Shown: positions 30,167 to 40,155, counted from the first letter of the stretch. The stretch is DNA of 64,000 bases from Pirellulales bacterium (GCA_020847515.1 JADLBW010000059.1:1-64000), one strand, 5' to 3'. Made by a program: numbers and translations. The notes: generated by a model not told the origin, from the sequence alone.

Positions 30167-31102
30167 TCAAGCCGCCGACCGCTGATGGCGCCTCGTTCGC
30201 CCCGGCTTCTGCTCCTCCCGCCAGCGGCGATGCAGCCACCAGTACTGCTGGGGCGCCTCCCGAATGAGCGATTCCAGCCGCTTGGTGTACCACTGCGCCA
30301 TCAGCGGTACCGAACCGAGTTCGAACCCCGGATCGGCCGGGTCTACGATTTCCGACACCCGCATTTCGAACTGCATCGGGCGGCCCCGGCGGTAGACGCA
30401 GGCGGTGGTCGTCGGCGCGGACGCCGAGAGCGTGAACAATGCGACCGCCTTGTGCGTGGAGGCCCGCTGGCCGAAGAAATCGACCCAGCACGCGCTTTCG
30501 CCCGCATGCTGATCGCCCAGCAGCACCAGCGTGCCCCCGCGACCGAGCAGGTCCATAATCGGTTGGCTGCTGCCAAACTTCGGCAGGATGTATTGGCCGG
30601 TCGCCTCGCGAAACTGATTCACCCAGCGGTCCAGAAAAGGATTGTCCAGCCGGCGGGCGATGGTGTGCGTTGCGAACCCGTGCAATCCGAGCAGATACCC
30701 TCCCATTTCAAAGTTACCCAGATGCCCGGAAATGATAATGACCGGTCGGCGATCGAGCAGTCGCCCCGCCATGAGCCTCATCTGCGGCATGTGAAGGTGC
30801 CATCGGTAGTTTGTCCGATGCACCTTCCGCGGCGCGTGGGCGATTTCGGCGAGCATCAACAGCAGATGCTCCCACATTCCTAGTGCGATTCGCTGCCGCT
30901 CGTCGGCCGTGAGCTGCGGAAAGGCGATTTGCAGGTTCGCCTCGACGATCTTCCGCCGCAGCCTGGCGACATGCCATAGCAGCCACGCCGCTCGGCGGGC
31001 CCAGCCGCGGCACGACTCTAGCGATAGGGCCTGAACCAGGCACACTGCGGCGCGCACCGCCAGATAGGCGCCGTAATCGAGTATAGTCTGGGAGCGATTC
31101 AC
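30167..31102 (-). CDS. Lysophospholipid/lipid A acyltransferase family (LpxL/HtrB-like)
   Basis: 'PVIIISGHLGNFEMGGYLLGLHG' (HX4E), 'GTLVLLGDQHAGESACWVDFFGQRASTHKAVALFTLSA'; GTG start at 31102. Confidence 0.85.
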   Translation of the reverse strand: MNRSQTILDYGAYLAVRAAVCLVQALSLESCRGWARRAAWLLWHVARLRRKIVEANLQIAFPQLTADERQRIALGMWEHLLLMLAEIAHAPRKVHRTNYRWHLHMPQMRLMAGRLLDRRPVIIISGHLGNFEMGGYLLGLHGFATHTIARRLDNPFLDRWVNQFREATGQYILPKFGSSQPIMDLLGRGGTLVLLGDQHAGESACWVDFFGQRASTHKAVALFTLSASAPTTTACVYRRGRPMQFEMRVSEIVDPADPGFELGSVPLMAQWYTKRLESLIREAPQQYWWLHRRWREEQKPGRTRRHQRSAA

Positions 31103-31233
31103 AAGCGGCGGCCCGATGCTACTGCCTGACAGCGGCGGGCATTGTCGCGAAAACCGCAGGCGCGCGAAATAGAGAAAACGTCGACGATTATCGACGTCGC
31201 CGGCGGAGGAGTCCGGAGGTACGCGTCGGAGCG

Positions 31234-33942
31234 CTATCTGGCCACCGACCGCATCATCGACCGCGTGATGGATTGTTTGATCTTGAAGAACTCCTTCCAG
31301 GGGTCCTTGAAGCCTCGCTTCAGCCGCTCGTGGATGTTCGCCACGGTGAACTGGTCGGCCCGCAGCTTGACGGACAGCTCGTCCCAAGCGATCGGAGTCG
31401 CAATGGCGGCCCCGGGTCGCGCGCGGGTCGAGTACGACGCCACCGCTGTGGCCCCGCGCTGATTCCTCAGGTAATCGACGAAGATCTTACCCTTGCGCTT
31501 CGCCTTGCTCATGTTGACGACGTAGCGGTCGGGGGCGGCCCGCTCCATCGTCTCGGCGACGCCGCGAGCGAACTCCTTCAGTTCGTCCCACGTGTTCCGG
31601 CGGGACAGGGGCGCCGCCACGTGCAGCCCCTTGCCCCCCGAGGTCCGCAAAAAGCATTTCAGACCGAGCGCCTCCAGGCACGCCCGTACGTCATGGGCCC
31701 CCTGCACTACCGACTTCCAATCGAGCCCTTCGCCCGGGTCGAGATCGAAGATGAGCAGATCGGGCCGTTCGATCTTGTCCTCGCGCGCCGGCCACGGATG
31801 CAGCTCCAGCACGCCCATTTGCACCAGCGAGACAACGCCGGCGATGTCGCGGACGGCAACGTACACGTCGGTCGAGTCCTTCTCCTTGATTCGCACCCCG
31901 TGAAGCGAGCGAGGCATCGAGCCCGTCAAATGCTTCTGATAAAAACACTCGCGGGCTTGACCCTCCGGGCACCGAACCAGCGTCAGCGGCCGCCGCGCGA
32001 CGAAGGGCATGATCCACTCGGCAACGCTCTCGTAGTATCGAGCCAGGTCGATCTTCCGCACGCCGTAACCGGGATACATCACCTTATCCGGACTCGAGAT
32101 TTGCACGCCCGCAACCACCGCATCTTCCTGGGCAGTCGCGGCCGCCGACTTGGCGGACGTGGCCCGCCGGGCTGCTTTGCCATTGGATGCATGACTCTTC
32201 GAAGGCATAACGGCGATCTCCTCGCGCACGATCTGTGTCGGCGGCTTGTCGTCGCGCAATCCTTGAAATGACGGATGACGCAGTTGGCCGTCCTCGGTCC
32301 ACTCGGTGAATTCGACCTCCGCCACCAGTTCCGGCCGGACCCAGGCGACCCCCCGGGCGTCGGCGCCCCGGGGCGGCGCTGCGAACGGCGGCCGTGCGAC
32401 CTCCCGGGCCTTTAACTCGCGATGCACGTCACGGAGCGACTGCGACGTGAAGCCCGTGCCGACCTTTCCGGCGTAACGCAGGGCGCCGTCGTCGTAGTAC
32501 CCTAGCAGCAGCGCTCCGAACCCCACGCGCGAACCACTGGGCTGGGTGTATCCGCCGACAACGAATTCCTGACGCCGGGTGCACTTGACCTTCAGCCATG
32601 CTGGCGAGCGGGCCTGTTGATACGTACTGTCGGCCCGCTTGCAGACGATCCCTTCCAAGTTCCGCTTGCAGGCCTGCTGACGCACCTGGTCGCCGCTGCC
32701 GGTAACATGGTCGCTGTAGCGGACACTGGTGCGGTCGCTGGCGCCCGCTGCAGCCAGCAGCCGCTCCAGCAGGCCTTTGCGCTCGACCAGCGGCACGCCG
32801 GTCAGGTCGAAACCTTCAAAATACGGGATGTCGAACAGGTAATACGCAAGCGAGCCAGTATCTCCGCGCTTGAGCTGATTCTGCAATTGCTGGAAATTCG
32901 ACGCGCCGCGCTCGTCGAGCGAAACCACTTCGCCGTCGAGAATCGCACTGCGGCAGGGAATCGCTGTTACGGCCGTGGCTACTCCCCGAAATCGAGCCGT
33001 CCAGTCATTGCCCTTGCGGGTGAAGAGCCGCACTTTGCCGTCCCGAATATGGGCCAGCATGCGGTAGCCGTCGAATTTAAGTTCGTGGATCCACCGGTCG
33101 CCTGACGGCGCCGCGGCGGCGAGGGTGGCCAGTTGGGGCTTGAAGCTCTGCGGCTGGCGCCGTGCCCGCGCCCCGGGCAGCTCTGCAGCGTCAAGAGCCG
33201 TCGGCGCGGCGGCGCCGTTTGCTTTTTTTTTAGCGCTGCTGACGGCCGGCTTCTTGCGCACCGCTTTTTTGACGGACTTCTTTGGCGTGGCGCGCTGGCG
33301 GCTCGTCGAGCCGCTGCTCCGAGCGATAGCCCCGGCCGACCCGTTGCGATTGCTCGACCAGACGCGATCGGCAGCCTTGGCGATCTGTTCGATGGTCCGC
33401 CGCGATACAACGCTCTTGGGCTTTTTCTCGGTGACTACGTACTCCTCCGACGGCCGCGCGTACCTGTCCCGATGCTTGATGAGGAGCCAGTTCTTGCCGT
33501 CGTCCCCCGCGCGGCCGCCCATGCGAACCAACGCCCAGCTTCCTTTGAGCTTCTTGCCGTGCAGCGTGAATTTGAGGCCCCCCTTACGGTAGGCGGCCGG
33601 CGGGTCTTTCTCCTCGGGCGTCCACGTGCCTTGGTCCCACACCATGACCGTTCCGCCGCCATATTCCCCCGCGGGGATGATCCCCTCGAAGCCCGCATAA
33701 TCGAGCGGATGGTCTTCAACATGAACGGCCAGGGCCTTGACGCTCGGATCAAGGCTGGGCCCTTTGGGGACGGCCCAGCTCTTAAGCGTTCCCTCGAGGT
33801 CCAGCCGGAAGTCGTAATGCAATCGGCTGGCTGCGTGCTTCTGGATGACGAACTGCAGCGGGCCGAGCGAGCTTTTCACCTTGCCGACAGGCTCCGGCGT
33901 CTTCTTAAAGTCGCGCTTGCGTTTGTATTCTTTGAGGCTCAT
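31234..33942 (-). CDS. ligD: DNA ligase D (phosphoesterase-ligase-polymerase order)
   Basis: PE domain 'FVIQKHAASRLHYDFRLDLEGTLKSWAVPKGPS', ligase 'WIHELKFDGYRMLAHI', polymerase 'PDKVMYPGYGVRKIDLARYYESVA...LIFDLDPGEGLDW'. Confidence 0.96.
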   Translation of the reverse strand: MSLKEYKRKRDFKKTPEPVGKVKSSLGPLQFVIQKHAASRLHYDFRLDLEGTLKSWAVPKGPSLDPSVKALAVHVEDHPLDYAGFEGIIPAGEYGGGTVMVWDQGTWTPEEKDPPAAYRKGGLKFTLHGKKLKGSWALVRMGGRAGDDGKNWLLIKHRDRYARPSEEYVVTEKKPKSVVSRRTIEQIAKAADRVWSSNRNGSAGAIARSSGSTSRQRATPKKSVKKAVRKKPAVSSAKKKANGAAAPTALDAAELPGARARRQPQSFKPQLATLAAAAPSGDRWIHELKFDGYRMLAHIRDGKVRLFTRKGNDWTARFRGVATAVTAIPCRSAILDGEVVSLDERGASNFQQLQNQLKRGDTGSLAYYLFDIPYFEGFDLTGVPLVERKGLLERLLAAAGASDRTSVRYSDHVTGSGDQVRQQACKRNLEGIVCKRADSTYQQARSPAWLKVKCTRRQEFVVGGYTQPSGSRVGFGALLLGYYDDGALRYAGKVGTGFTSQSLRDVHRELKAREVARPPFAAPPRGADARGVAWVRPELVAEVEFTEWTEDGQLRHPSFQGLRDDKPPTQIVREEIAVMPSKSHASNGKAARRATSAKSAAATAQEDAVVAGVQISSPDKVMYPGYGVRKIDLARYYESVAEWIMPFVARRPLTLVRCPEGQARECFYQKHLTGSMPRSLHGVRIKEKDSTDVYVAVRDIAGVVSLVQMGVLELHPWPAREDKIERPDLLIFDLDPGEGLDWKSVVQGAHDVRACLEALGLKCFLRTSGGKGLHVAAPLSRRNTWDELKEFARGVAETMERAAPDRYVVNMSKAKRKGKIFVDYLRNQRGATAVASYSTRARPGAAIATPIAWDELSVKLRADQFTVANIHERLKRGFKDPWKEFFKIKQSITRSMMRSVAR

Positions 33943-34121
33943 CGTTATAGAGTTGCGTCGAAGCTGGCGGTTATTTGCCCGCAAATCAAACCGATAGACG
34001 CCGAAGGCGAAAATCACAGGGGGCTTGAATCCGACGATCAAACCCGACTTGGGCCCATCCTGCCAGGAAGGGCCGATTCGAATAATTACGCGCGCGGTCT
34101 GTGGCGCCTTATCTGCGTCGC

Positions 34122-35003
34122 TTAGCCGGCTCTACGCTTCTTGAGCCCCTTCCTCTTCGCCGGGGTTTTCTTTTTGGCCGTCTTGCGCTTGGCTACGGGA
34201 TGCTTGCCCGACGCATGCGCCACGCTCTGCTTGAGCACCTCCATGAAGTTGATCGCCGGCGGCGCCTCTTCCTCCGGCCCCTCCTCGTAATCCTCCACGG
34301 CTTGCGTCTGGCCCGATTTGATCTTTCGCTCGATGAGGCCCATCAGAGCCTCGCGGTATTCGTCGTGGAACTGATCGGGCGCCCAATCGCCGCTCATACC
34401 CTCGATAAGCTTAGTAGCCAGGTCGATCTCCTGTTTGCTCACCTTGTATTTGCGAAGGTCATGCCCCGGCAGATCGAACTCCTCAAGCGGCCGCAGTTCT
34501 TGAGCGTACCGCAACAGCTCCAGCACCAGCGCATCGCCTTCGACCACCAGCGCCGCCAAATATTGACGGGCGCGGATCACTACGCGGCAGATGCCCGCCT
34601 TGCCGGCGCCGGCGATCGCCTGCCGCAGCAGGACATACCCCTTTTCGCCCTTCGCGCCCGGGGCCAGGACGTACGGCCGGTCGAAGTAGCGCAGGTCAAT
34701 CAAGCTCAGCTCGACGAACTGCTCGATCTCGATGGTGCGGGTCAATTCCGCCGAGGCGTTCTCCAGTTCGCCTTCGCTAAGTAATACGTAATTGCCGTTT
34801 TCGTATTCGAAGCCCTTAACGATTTTGTCCCACGGCACCTCCGCGCCGGTTTCCTCGTTCACCCGCTCATAGCGAATGCGAGCTGCATTGCGGCTGTCGA
34901 GCAGTTTGAAGCTGAGGTCCGCCCGGGTTTCGGCGGCGTAGAGCACGATCGGGACGTTCACCAGCCCGAATGAAATGTGACCTTTCCAGACAGGACGTGC
35001 CAT
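34122..35003 (-). CDS. ku: Ku protein (NHEJ)
   Basis: 'ARPVWKGHISFGLVNVPIVLYAAE...LSFKLLDSRNAARIRYERVNEETGAEVPWDKIVKGFEYE'; Lys-rich C-terminus. Confidence 0.97.
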   Translation of the reverse strand: MARPVWKGHISFGLVNVPIVLYAAETRADLSFKLLDSRNAARIRYERVNEETGAEVPWDKIVKGFEYENGNYVLLSEGELENASAELTRTIEIEQFVELSLIDLRYFDRPYVLAPGAKGEKGYVLLRQAIAGAGKAGICRVVIRARQYLAALVVEGDALVLELLRYAQELRPLEEFDLPGHDLRKYKVSKQEIDLATKLIEGMSGDWAPDQFHDEYREALMGLIERKIKSGQTQAVEDYEEGPEEEAPPAINFMEVLKQSVAHASGKHPVAKRKTAKKKTPAKRKGLKKRRAG

Positions 35004-35172
35004 AACGGAAGTGCTCCTCGAAAGGCCGCCTCGATAGGCAACGAGCCTGGTAACTCCAGCCCTGTTTTGCGAACTGCCCAGGCGGGCGACAAACGGGCAG
35101 TTGCATACCTACAACAGTGCTAGCAATTGCCGGGCCAAGAACGAGGCCCGGCCGTCGTCGCCTCGGTCGCGA

Positions 35173-36249
35173 TCAAGGGGCGACATTCGCGGGCTTCCAC
35201 TGGCAGAGAAACTTCGCCAAAACTTGCTCGTCGGGTGAAAAGAGCTTCTGGCGACGTAACGTAAAGCCGGAAAAATAGTCGTGGAAGCTCCCTTCTTCGT
35301 AGCTCGCCAGGAGACCTGGATGGATGTAGTAGTTCCGGCACACGGTGGGCGTATTGCTGAGCAGATTAGCCGCTTCGCATACCGTCTGCCGAACGTGTCG
35401 CTTGCGGGCCGACTGGCTCGGCTTCGACGGTGACGCAAACAGCTTTCCGGCTGCCTGCGACGACGCCTTCCAGGTGCGGAAGTCCTTGGCGGTAACGGGC
35501 TCGCCGGTCCATCGCTGCAAATATTCGTTGACGTCGGCCGAACTGATCGGCTGCGGCCGGCCGTCGCAATCCAGGCATTGAAACAGCCGCTGTCCTTTAA
35601 CGGCGGCGCAGGCGCGGATGAACTCCGACAACTGCCGGTCCTCAATCGGAACCTCCCGGTGAAACCCGCCCTTCGCCCGGAAGTGGAGCTCGACGCCGCC
35701 CGGCCGCGGAACCACATGGCGATCGCGCAGCGTCGACAACCCGTAGGAGCCGTTCGTTCTGGCGTACTCATCATTGCCAATGCGTATAGCCGTCAGGTCC
35801 AACAGGGCCACCATGCCTGCAATGACTCTTTCCGGCGACATGTCGTCGCTGGCTAGCTGCCTGGCGATTTTACGACGGAGCTTGGGCAGCAGGCGGCCGA
35901 ATTGCTCCAGCCGAGCGAACTTGGCCAGGTTGGCGATGTACTGCCATCGGGGGTGGTAGACGTACTGCTTCCGTTGGCGATCGTCGCGCCCCGTAGCCTG
36001 GAGATGCCCCCTACTGGTAGGGCATATCCAAACGTCTTTCCATGCCGGCGGGATTACCAGCGACTCGATGCGTTTGATCTTGCGCGGATCTCGCAGCGCC
36101 TCGCCGCGGGTATTGAGGTAAACAAAGCCGTGCCCGTTGCGGCGACGCGAAAATCCGGCGGCCTGGTCGCTGATGTATTGCAGCCGCGCGAACTGGGCGA
36201 GTTCTGCGGGCGACGTGGCGGCAGTAACTGGGAAGTTTTTTCGATGCAT
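35173..36249 (-). CDS. DNA topoisomerase IB (poxvirus-like)
   Basis: 'GFVYLNTRGEALRDPRKIKRIESLVIPPAWKDVWICPTSRGHLQATGRDDRQRKQYVYHPRW', 'AIRIGNDEYARTNGSYGLSTLRDRHV', 'DFRTWKASS'. Confidence 0.93.
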   Translation of the reverse strand: MHRKNFPVTAATSPAELAQFARLQYISDQAAGFSRRRNGHGFVYLNTRGEALRDPRKIKRIESLVIPPAWKDVWICPTSRGHLQATGRDDRQRKQYVYHPRWQYIANLAKFARLEQFGRLLPKLRRKIARQLASDDMSPERVIAGMVALLDLTAIRIGNDEYARTNGSYGLSTLRDRHVVPRPGGVELHFRAKGGFHREVPIEDRQLSEFIRACAAVKGQRLFQCLDCDGRPQPISSADVNEYLQRWTGEPVTAKDFRTWKASSQAAGKLFASPSKPSQSARKRHVRQTVCEAANLLSNTPTVCRNYYIHPGLLASYEEGSFHDYFSGFTLRRQKLFSPDEQVLAKFLCQWKPANVAP

Positions 36250-36265
36250 GGATGCAGTTAGGGTG

Positions 36266-36979
36266 TCAGCCCGAGCCACCGCCCGCCCGATGGCGCGCCG
36301 ATCGTCGCTCGCGAGCGGAACCATGTTCTCCGGCGGGTCGCCCGGTGACGCGGAACAGTTGCTGAGCGGCCAAGTGGAGGTCATCGACCAGCTCGCCCCG
36401 CAACCGCTCCCGCTCCTGGTGCTCGGGCGCACGAAGGACCGCCGACGGGTGATGCGTGGCGATCGTCCAGTCGGCCCACGAGCTAACGAGAAGTTCGCCG
36501 CGCTGTTGCGTAATTCGGAAGTCCTTGCCCATGAGCGCTTTGGCGGCCGTGGCGCCGAGGCACACCACAATGGGCGGCTTGACGACAAGCATTTCAGCCT
36601 GTAGCCACGGCTTACAGGCCTCGACCTGCCGCGCGCTGGGCGTCTTGTGGAGTCGCCGCTTGCCCCTCGGTTCCCACCGGAAGTGCTTAACGGCATTGGT
36701 CAGGTAGACGTCGTCGCGGTCGAGGCCGGCCGCCGTAATGGCTTCGTCAAGCAATCGCCCGGCAGGCCCGACAAAGGGCTTGCCCTGAAGGTCCTCCTGA
36801 TCGCCTGGCATTTCACCGACCATCAGCAAGCCAGCGCGCCGCGGCCCGGCGCCAAATACAGTTTGCGTGGCGTGGCGATAGAGCTCGCAACCGCGGCACT
36901 GCGCGGCCGCCTCGCGCAAGGACTTCAAATTGATGCGATCCGGTAGGAAATCGGCGGCTGAAGTCTTCTGCGTTGCCAT
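36266..36979 (-). CDS. udgX: UdgX-type uracil-DNA glycosylase/crosslinking protein
   Basis: 'VGEMPGDQEDLQGKPFVGPAGRLLDEAI', 'TNAVKHFRWEPRGKRRLHKTPSARQ' (KRRxH loop diagnostic of UdgX), 'THHPSAVLRA'. Confidence 0.9.
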   Translation of the reverse strand: MATQKTSAADFLPDRINLKSLREAAAQCRGCELYRHATQTVFGAGPRRAGLLMVGEMPGDQEDLQGKPFVGPAGRLLDEAITAAGLDRDDVYLTNAVKHFRWEPRGKRRLHKTPSARQVEACKPWLQAEMLVVKPPIVVCLGATAAKALMGKDFRITQQRGELLVSSWADWTIATHHPSAVLRAPEHQERERLRGELVDDLHLAAQQLFRVTGRPAGEHGSARERRSARHRAGGGSG

Positions 36980-37207
36980 GGGCCGTGCGCCTGTGCCGTT
37001 GGGCTGCGTCGCCAGTTGGCGCAGAACGGCGTGCTGCAATATACGTGCCGGGCCAGGCATTTCGGCATACAAGGTGCGTAGCCCAAGACCGGTTCTGCCC
37101 GCCGGTCATGCTCATGGCGTCGTTCGCACCAACGGCCTACCAGGCTCGCAAGGCTGCGCCGGCGACGAGCGCGGGCTCAGCAATTCAACCAACCGCGGAG
37201 AAACTCG

Positions 37208-38101
37208 GTGGCCAACAAATCGAAAGTCAGCGGCAAGTCTAACCCCCGCAAAATGCGACCTGCCCAAACGCAAAAGAAGCAGCCCGGCGACGAGCACAAG
37301 ATGAGGCCCGAGCCGGTCTCCATCCTGCCGGACATGCGCGGCAGCGGAAAGCTCGAAGGCAGAGTCGCGCTGATCACCGGCGGCGATAGCGGCATCGGCC
37401 GCGCCGTGGCGCTGGCTTATGCCCGCGAGGGCGCCGACGTGGCCATCGTCTACCTGGAAGAAACCACCGACGCCGAAGCGACCCGGCGGGGCGTGGAACA
37501 GGAAGGGCGCCGCTGCCTTCTCATCAAGGGGGACGTCGGCAAAGAAGCGTTCTGCCAAAAGGCGGTGGAAAAGTGCGTAAAGACGCTCGGCAAGCTCGAC
37601 GTCCTGGTGAACAACGCCGCCGAGCAGCACCCTCAAAACGACATCGAAGACATCAGCGAGAAGCAGCTTGAGCGGACCTTCCGCACGAACATCTACTCGA
37701 TGTTCTTCCTGACTAAGGCCGCCCTGCCCCACCTTCGCAAGAGCAACGCGGCGGCGGTCATCAACACCACGAGCGTCACGGCATACCGCGGCAGTTCCCA
37801 TCTACTGGACTACGCGGCCACCAAGGGGGCGATCGTCAGTTTCACCCGGTCGCTCTCGCAGGCGCTGGCCAAGGACGACGTCCGCGTCAACGCCGTGGCG
37901 CCCGGGCCCATCTGGACGCCGCTGATCCCGGCGACATTCCCGGCCGAACACGTGGAAAAGTTCGGCAGCGACGTCCCTATGGGGCGGGCCGGCGAGCCCT
38001 GGGAGGCCGCGACCTGCTACGTCTTTCTAGGTTCGCGCGACGGATCGTACATCACCGGCCAGGTGCTGCATCCCAACGGGGGGGAGGTCGTGAACGGCTA
38101 G
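37208..38101 (+). CDS. SDR family oxidoreductase (general stress protein 39-like)
   Basis: 'LEGRVALITGGDSGIGRAVALAYAREGADVAIVYLEE', 'LLDYAATKGAIVSFTRSLSQAL', 'VAPGPIWTPL'; GTG start. Confidence 0.9.
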   Translation: MANKSKVSGKSNPRKMRPAQTQKKQPGDEHKMRPEPVSILPDMRGSGKLEGRVALITGGDSGIGRAVALAYAREGADVAIVYLEETTDAEATRRGVEQEGRRCLLIKGDVGKEAFCQKAVEKCVKTLGKLDVLVNNAAEQHPQNDIEDISEKQLERTFRTNIYSMFFLTKAALPHLRKSNAAAVINTTSVTAYRGSSHLLDYAATKGAIVSFTRSLSQALAKDDVRVNAVAPGPIWTPLIPATFPAEHVEKFGSDVPMGRAGEPWEAATCYVFLGSRDGSYITGQVLHPNGGEVVNG

Positions 38102-38120
38102 GAGTCCTCCCCGTCGTCCG

Positions 38121-38486
38121 TCAAAAGATCGGCAGGCGTCTGACGCGGATATGGGCCGGATCGATGACCACAATTGCTCCCGCCGAGAGGTCGTTAGCGT
38201 ACCGCGTAAGTAGATCCGTCAGTAACAAGTTGATCTCGTCGGTGGTGAATCCTTCAAGCCTGAACAGCACCACAGAGGGATACGGAAGGCGGTGAATTGC
38301 AAGGATACGCGAAAAATCTAAGCCGAAGGTGATCCCAATCCGAGCTTCATCCGCCGCAAGGCGTAGGATCGCAGCGTCCGCTAGTCGGGCAAGACCGCGC
38401 TCGCGCAGATGCACGGCGTCGTAACCCTGGGAGCATAGGAGACTTGTCGCCCGCGGCGAGACGCCCATATCGAGCAGCAACTTCAT
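38121..38486 (-). CDS. DUF5615 family PIN-like protein (putative toxin)
   Basis: 'MKLLLDMGVSPRATSLLCSQGYDAVHLRERGL...DAAILRLAADEARIGITFGLDF'. Confidence 0.85.
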   Translation of the reverse strand: MKLLLDMGVSPRATSLLCSQGYDAVHLRERGLARLADAAILRLAADEARIGITFGLDFSRILAIHRLPYPSVVLFRLEGFTTDEINLLLTDLLTRYANDLSAGAIVVIDPAHIRVRRLPIF

Positions 38487-38706
38487 ACGCCCAGGCAGTC
38501 AATTGCTCGTCAGCAAGGATGGCTACGTATTGAATGCACTGCTCGACGTCTTCCCGCTCCAAATCAGGATAGTCGGCCAAAATGCCTTCGACCGTCACGC
38601 CGCCGGCAAGCAACTTCAGCACCACGCTAACTGGAATTCGCATACCGCGCACGCAAGCGCGGCCGCCCATGATCTGCTCGTCAAAAGTAATTCGATCGAG
38701 GGACAT
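38347..38706 (-). CDS. DUF433 family protein (putative antitoxin), long overlap with downstream gene
   Basis: 'RITFDEQIMGGRACVRGMRIPVSVVLKLLAGGVTVEGILADYPDLEREDVEQCIQYVA'; ORF runs 140 nt into DUF5615. Confidence 0.8.
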   Translation of the reverse strand: MSLDRITFDEQIMGGRACVRGMRIPVSVVLKLLAGGVTVEGILADYPDLEREDVEQCIQYVAILADEQLTAWAYEVAARYGRLAAGDKSPMLPGLRRRASARARSCPTSGRCDPTPCGG

Positions 38707-38785
38707 TGTGGCTTGGGTTCTTCTACGTCGCGTAAACTGGAGACGCCTTCAGTAGCCAAGTATACTTTATTCGCCCGCGAGACGT

Positions 38786-39859
38786 TTACCTGGCGCCCAG
38801 CTTAGGGTCGCTCTTCAGCGGCAATTGCACTCGCTTCCCGGACAGGGCAGATTTATAAATCGCCAGGATGATCTCGACCGAGCGCCGGCCTTCGCGGCCG
38901 TCGACCGCGGGAGTGCGGTCCTTGCGGATGGCGTCGACGAAGTCCTGGAACTGCAGCATGTGGCCATGGTGGCCGATGGCCGCCGGGTCGGAGGCGCCCC
39001 CGCCGGTGCTCTTGCTAGTGGCCATCTGCCGCTGGATGGCCGCATCTCCGCGGGTTCTCTGGGCGAAGTCCCACGCCTTGAGGTCTTCCTCTTCGAGCAC
39101 GGCGGTGCCCTCGGAACCGTGCAGTTCAATTCGCTTGAGGTATCCCGGATAGGCTGCCGTCGTGGCTTCAATCACGCCCAGCGCGCCGTTTTCGAACCGC
39201 AGCGTAGCCGTCGCCACGTCTTCGACCTCGATCCGCTGGTGGGCCAGCGTCGCGGTATAGGCCTGTAATTCGCTTACCGGGCCCATCAGCCACGTGAGCA
39301 AGTCGACCGTGTGGATGGCCTGATTCATGAGGGCCCCGCCGCCGTCGAGCGCCCACGTGCCGCGCCACGCCCCGCTATCGTAGTATTGCTGCGTGCGGTA
39401 CCACTTCACATACGCGTCGCCGAGGGTGATGCGGCCGAACCGCCGCTCGTCCACGGCTTGCTTCATGAGCCTCGAAGAGTCGTGAAACCGCGACGGGAAA
39501 ATGGCCGAGAGCTTAACGCCCGCTCGGTCGCAGGCGGCGATGATCTTGTCGCACCGCCGGAGCGTAATCTCCAACGGCTTCTCAACGATGACATGTTTAC
39601 CCGCGTTGGCAGCGGCGACGGCCGGCTCCATGTGGGCGCCGCTGGGCGTGGCAATCGTCACGGCATCCACTCCCTGGTGGGCAAGCATCGCTTCGACCGA
39701 GCTGTAGGAAGCGCATTTGAACTCCTGGGCAAGCACCTCGGCCCGGTCCGGCGAGCTATCGCAGCAGGCGACCAGCCGGGCCCCTCGGACCTCGGCGAGC
39801 GCGCGGGCGTGAAAACGGCTGATCATGCCCGCCCCGACGATTCCAAACCCGATCGGCAT
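38786..39859 (-). CDS. Gfo/Idh/MocA family oxidoreductase
   Basis: 'FGIVGAGMISRFHARALAEVRGARLVACCDSS', 'KHVIVEKPLEITLRRCDKIIAA'. Confidence 0.95.
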   Translation of the reverse strand: MPIGFGIVGAGMISRFHARALAEVRGARLVACCDSSPDRAEVLAQEFKCASYSSVEAMLAHQGVDAVTIATPSGAHMEPAVAAANAGKHVIVEKPLEITLRRCDKIIAACDRAGVKLSAIFPSRFHDSSRLMKQAVDERRFGRITLGDAYVKWYRTQQYYDSGAWRGTWALDGGGALMNQAIHTVDLLTWLMGPVSELQAYTATLAHQRIEVEDVATATLRFENGALGVIEATTAAYPGYLKRIELHGSEGTAVLEEEDLKAWDFAQRTRGDAAIQRQMATSKSTGGGASDPAAIGHHGHMLQFQDFVDAIRKDRTPAVDGREGRRSVEIILAIYKSALSGKRVQLPLKSDPKLGAR

Positions 39860-40155
39860 GTTCGCAGACCTCTCGACGTGATGGATTTACTTTGATGGTG
39901 CGTAAACTGCAGCAAATCTGCTGACCCGGCAGCGAGCCTCGCCGCCGGCGATGGCAGCGTTACGCGGATGCAGCGGGCGGCTCGGCGTAATCCGGCCCGG
40001 CGGCTGCCTCCCTCGGATTGCGCTCGATAACGCTAGTCGTACACTGTTGCTCAGCCGTTGCAGCGACTGCCTGACGCCGCCACTGAGTTGCGGCTGGCCG
40101 AAGCAGGCTCGTATTATGCGGTGGAGAACTTCACGGCTGTAGAGGAAAAACCTCG

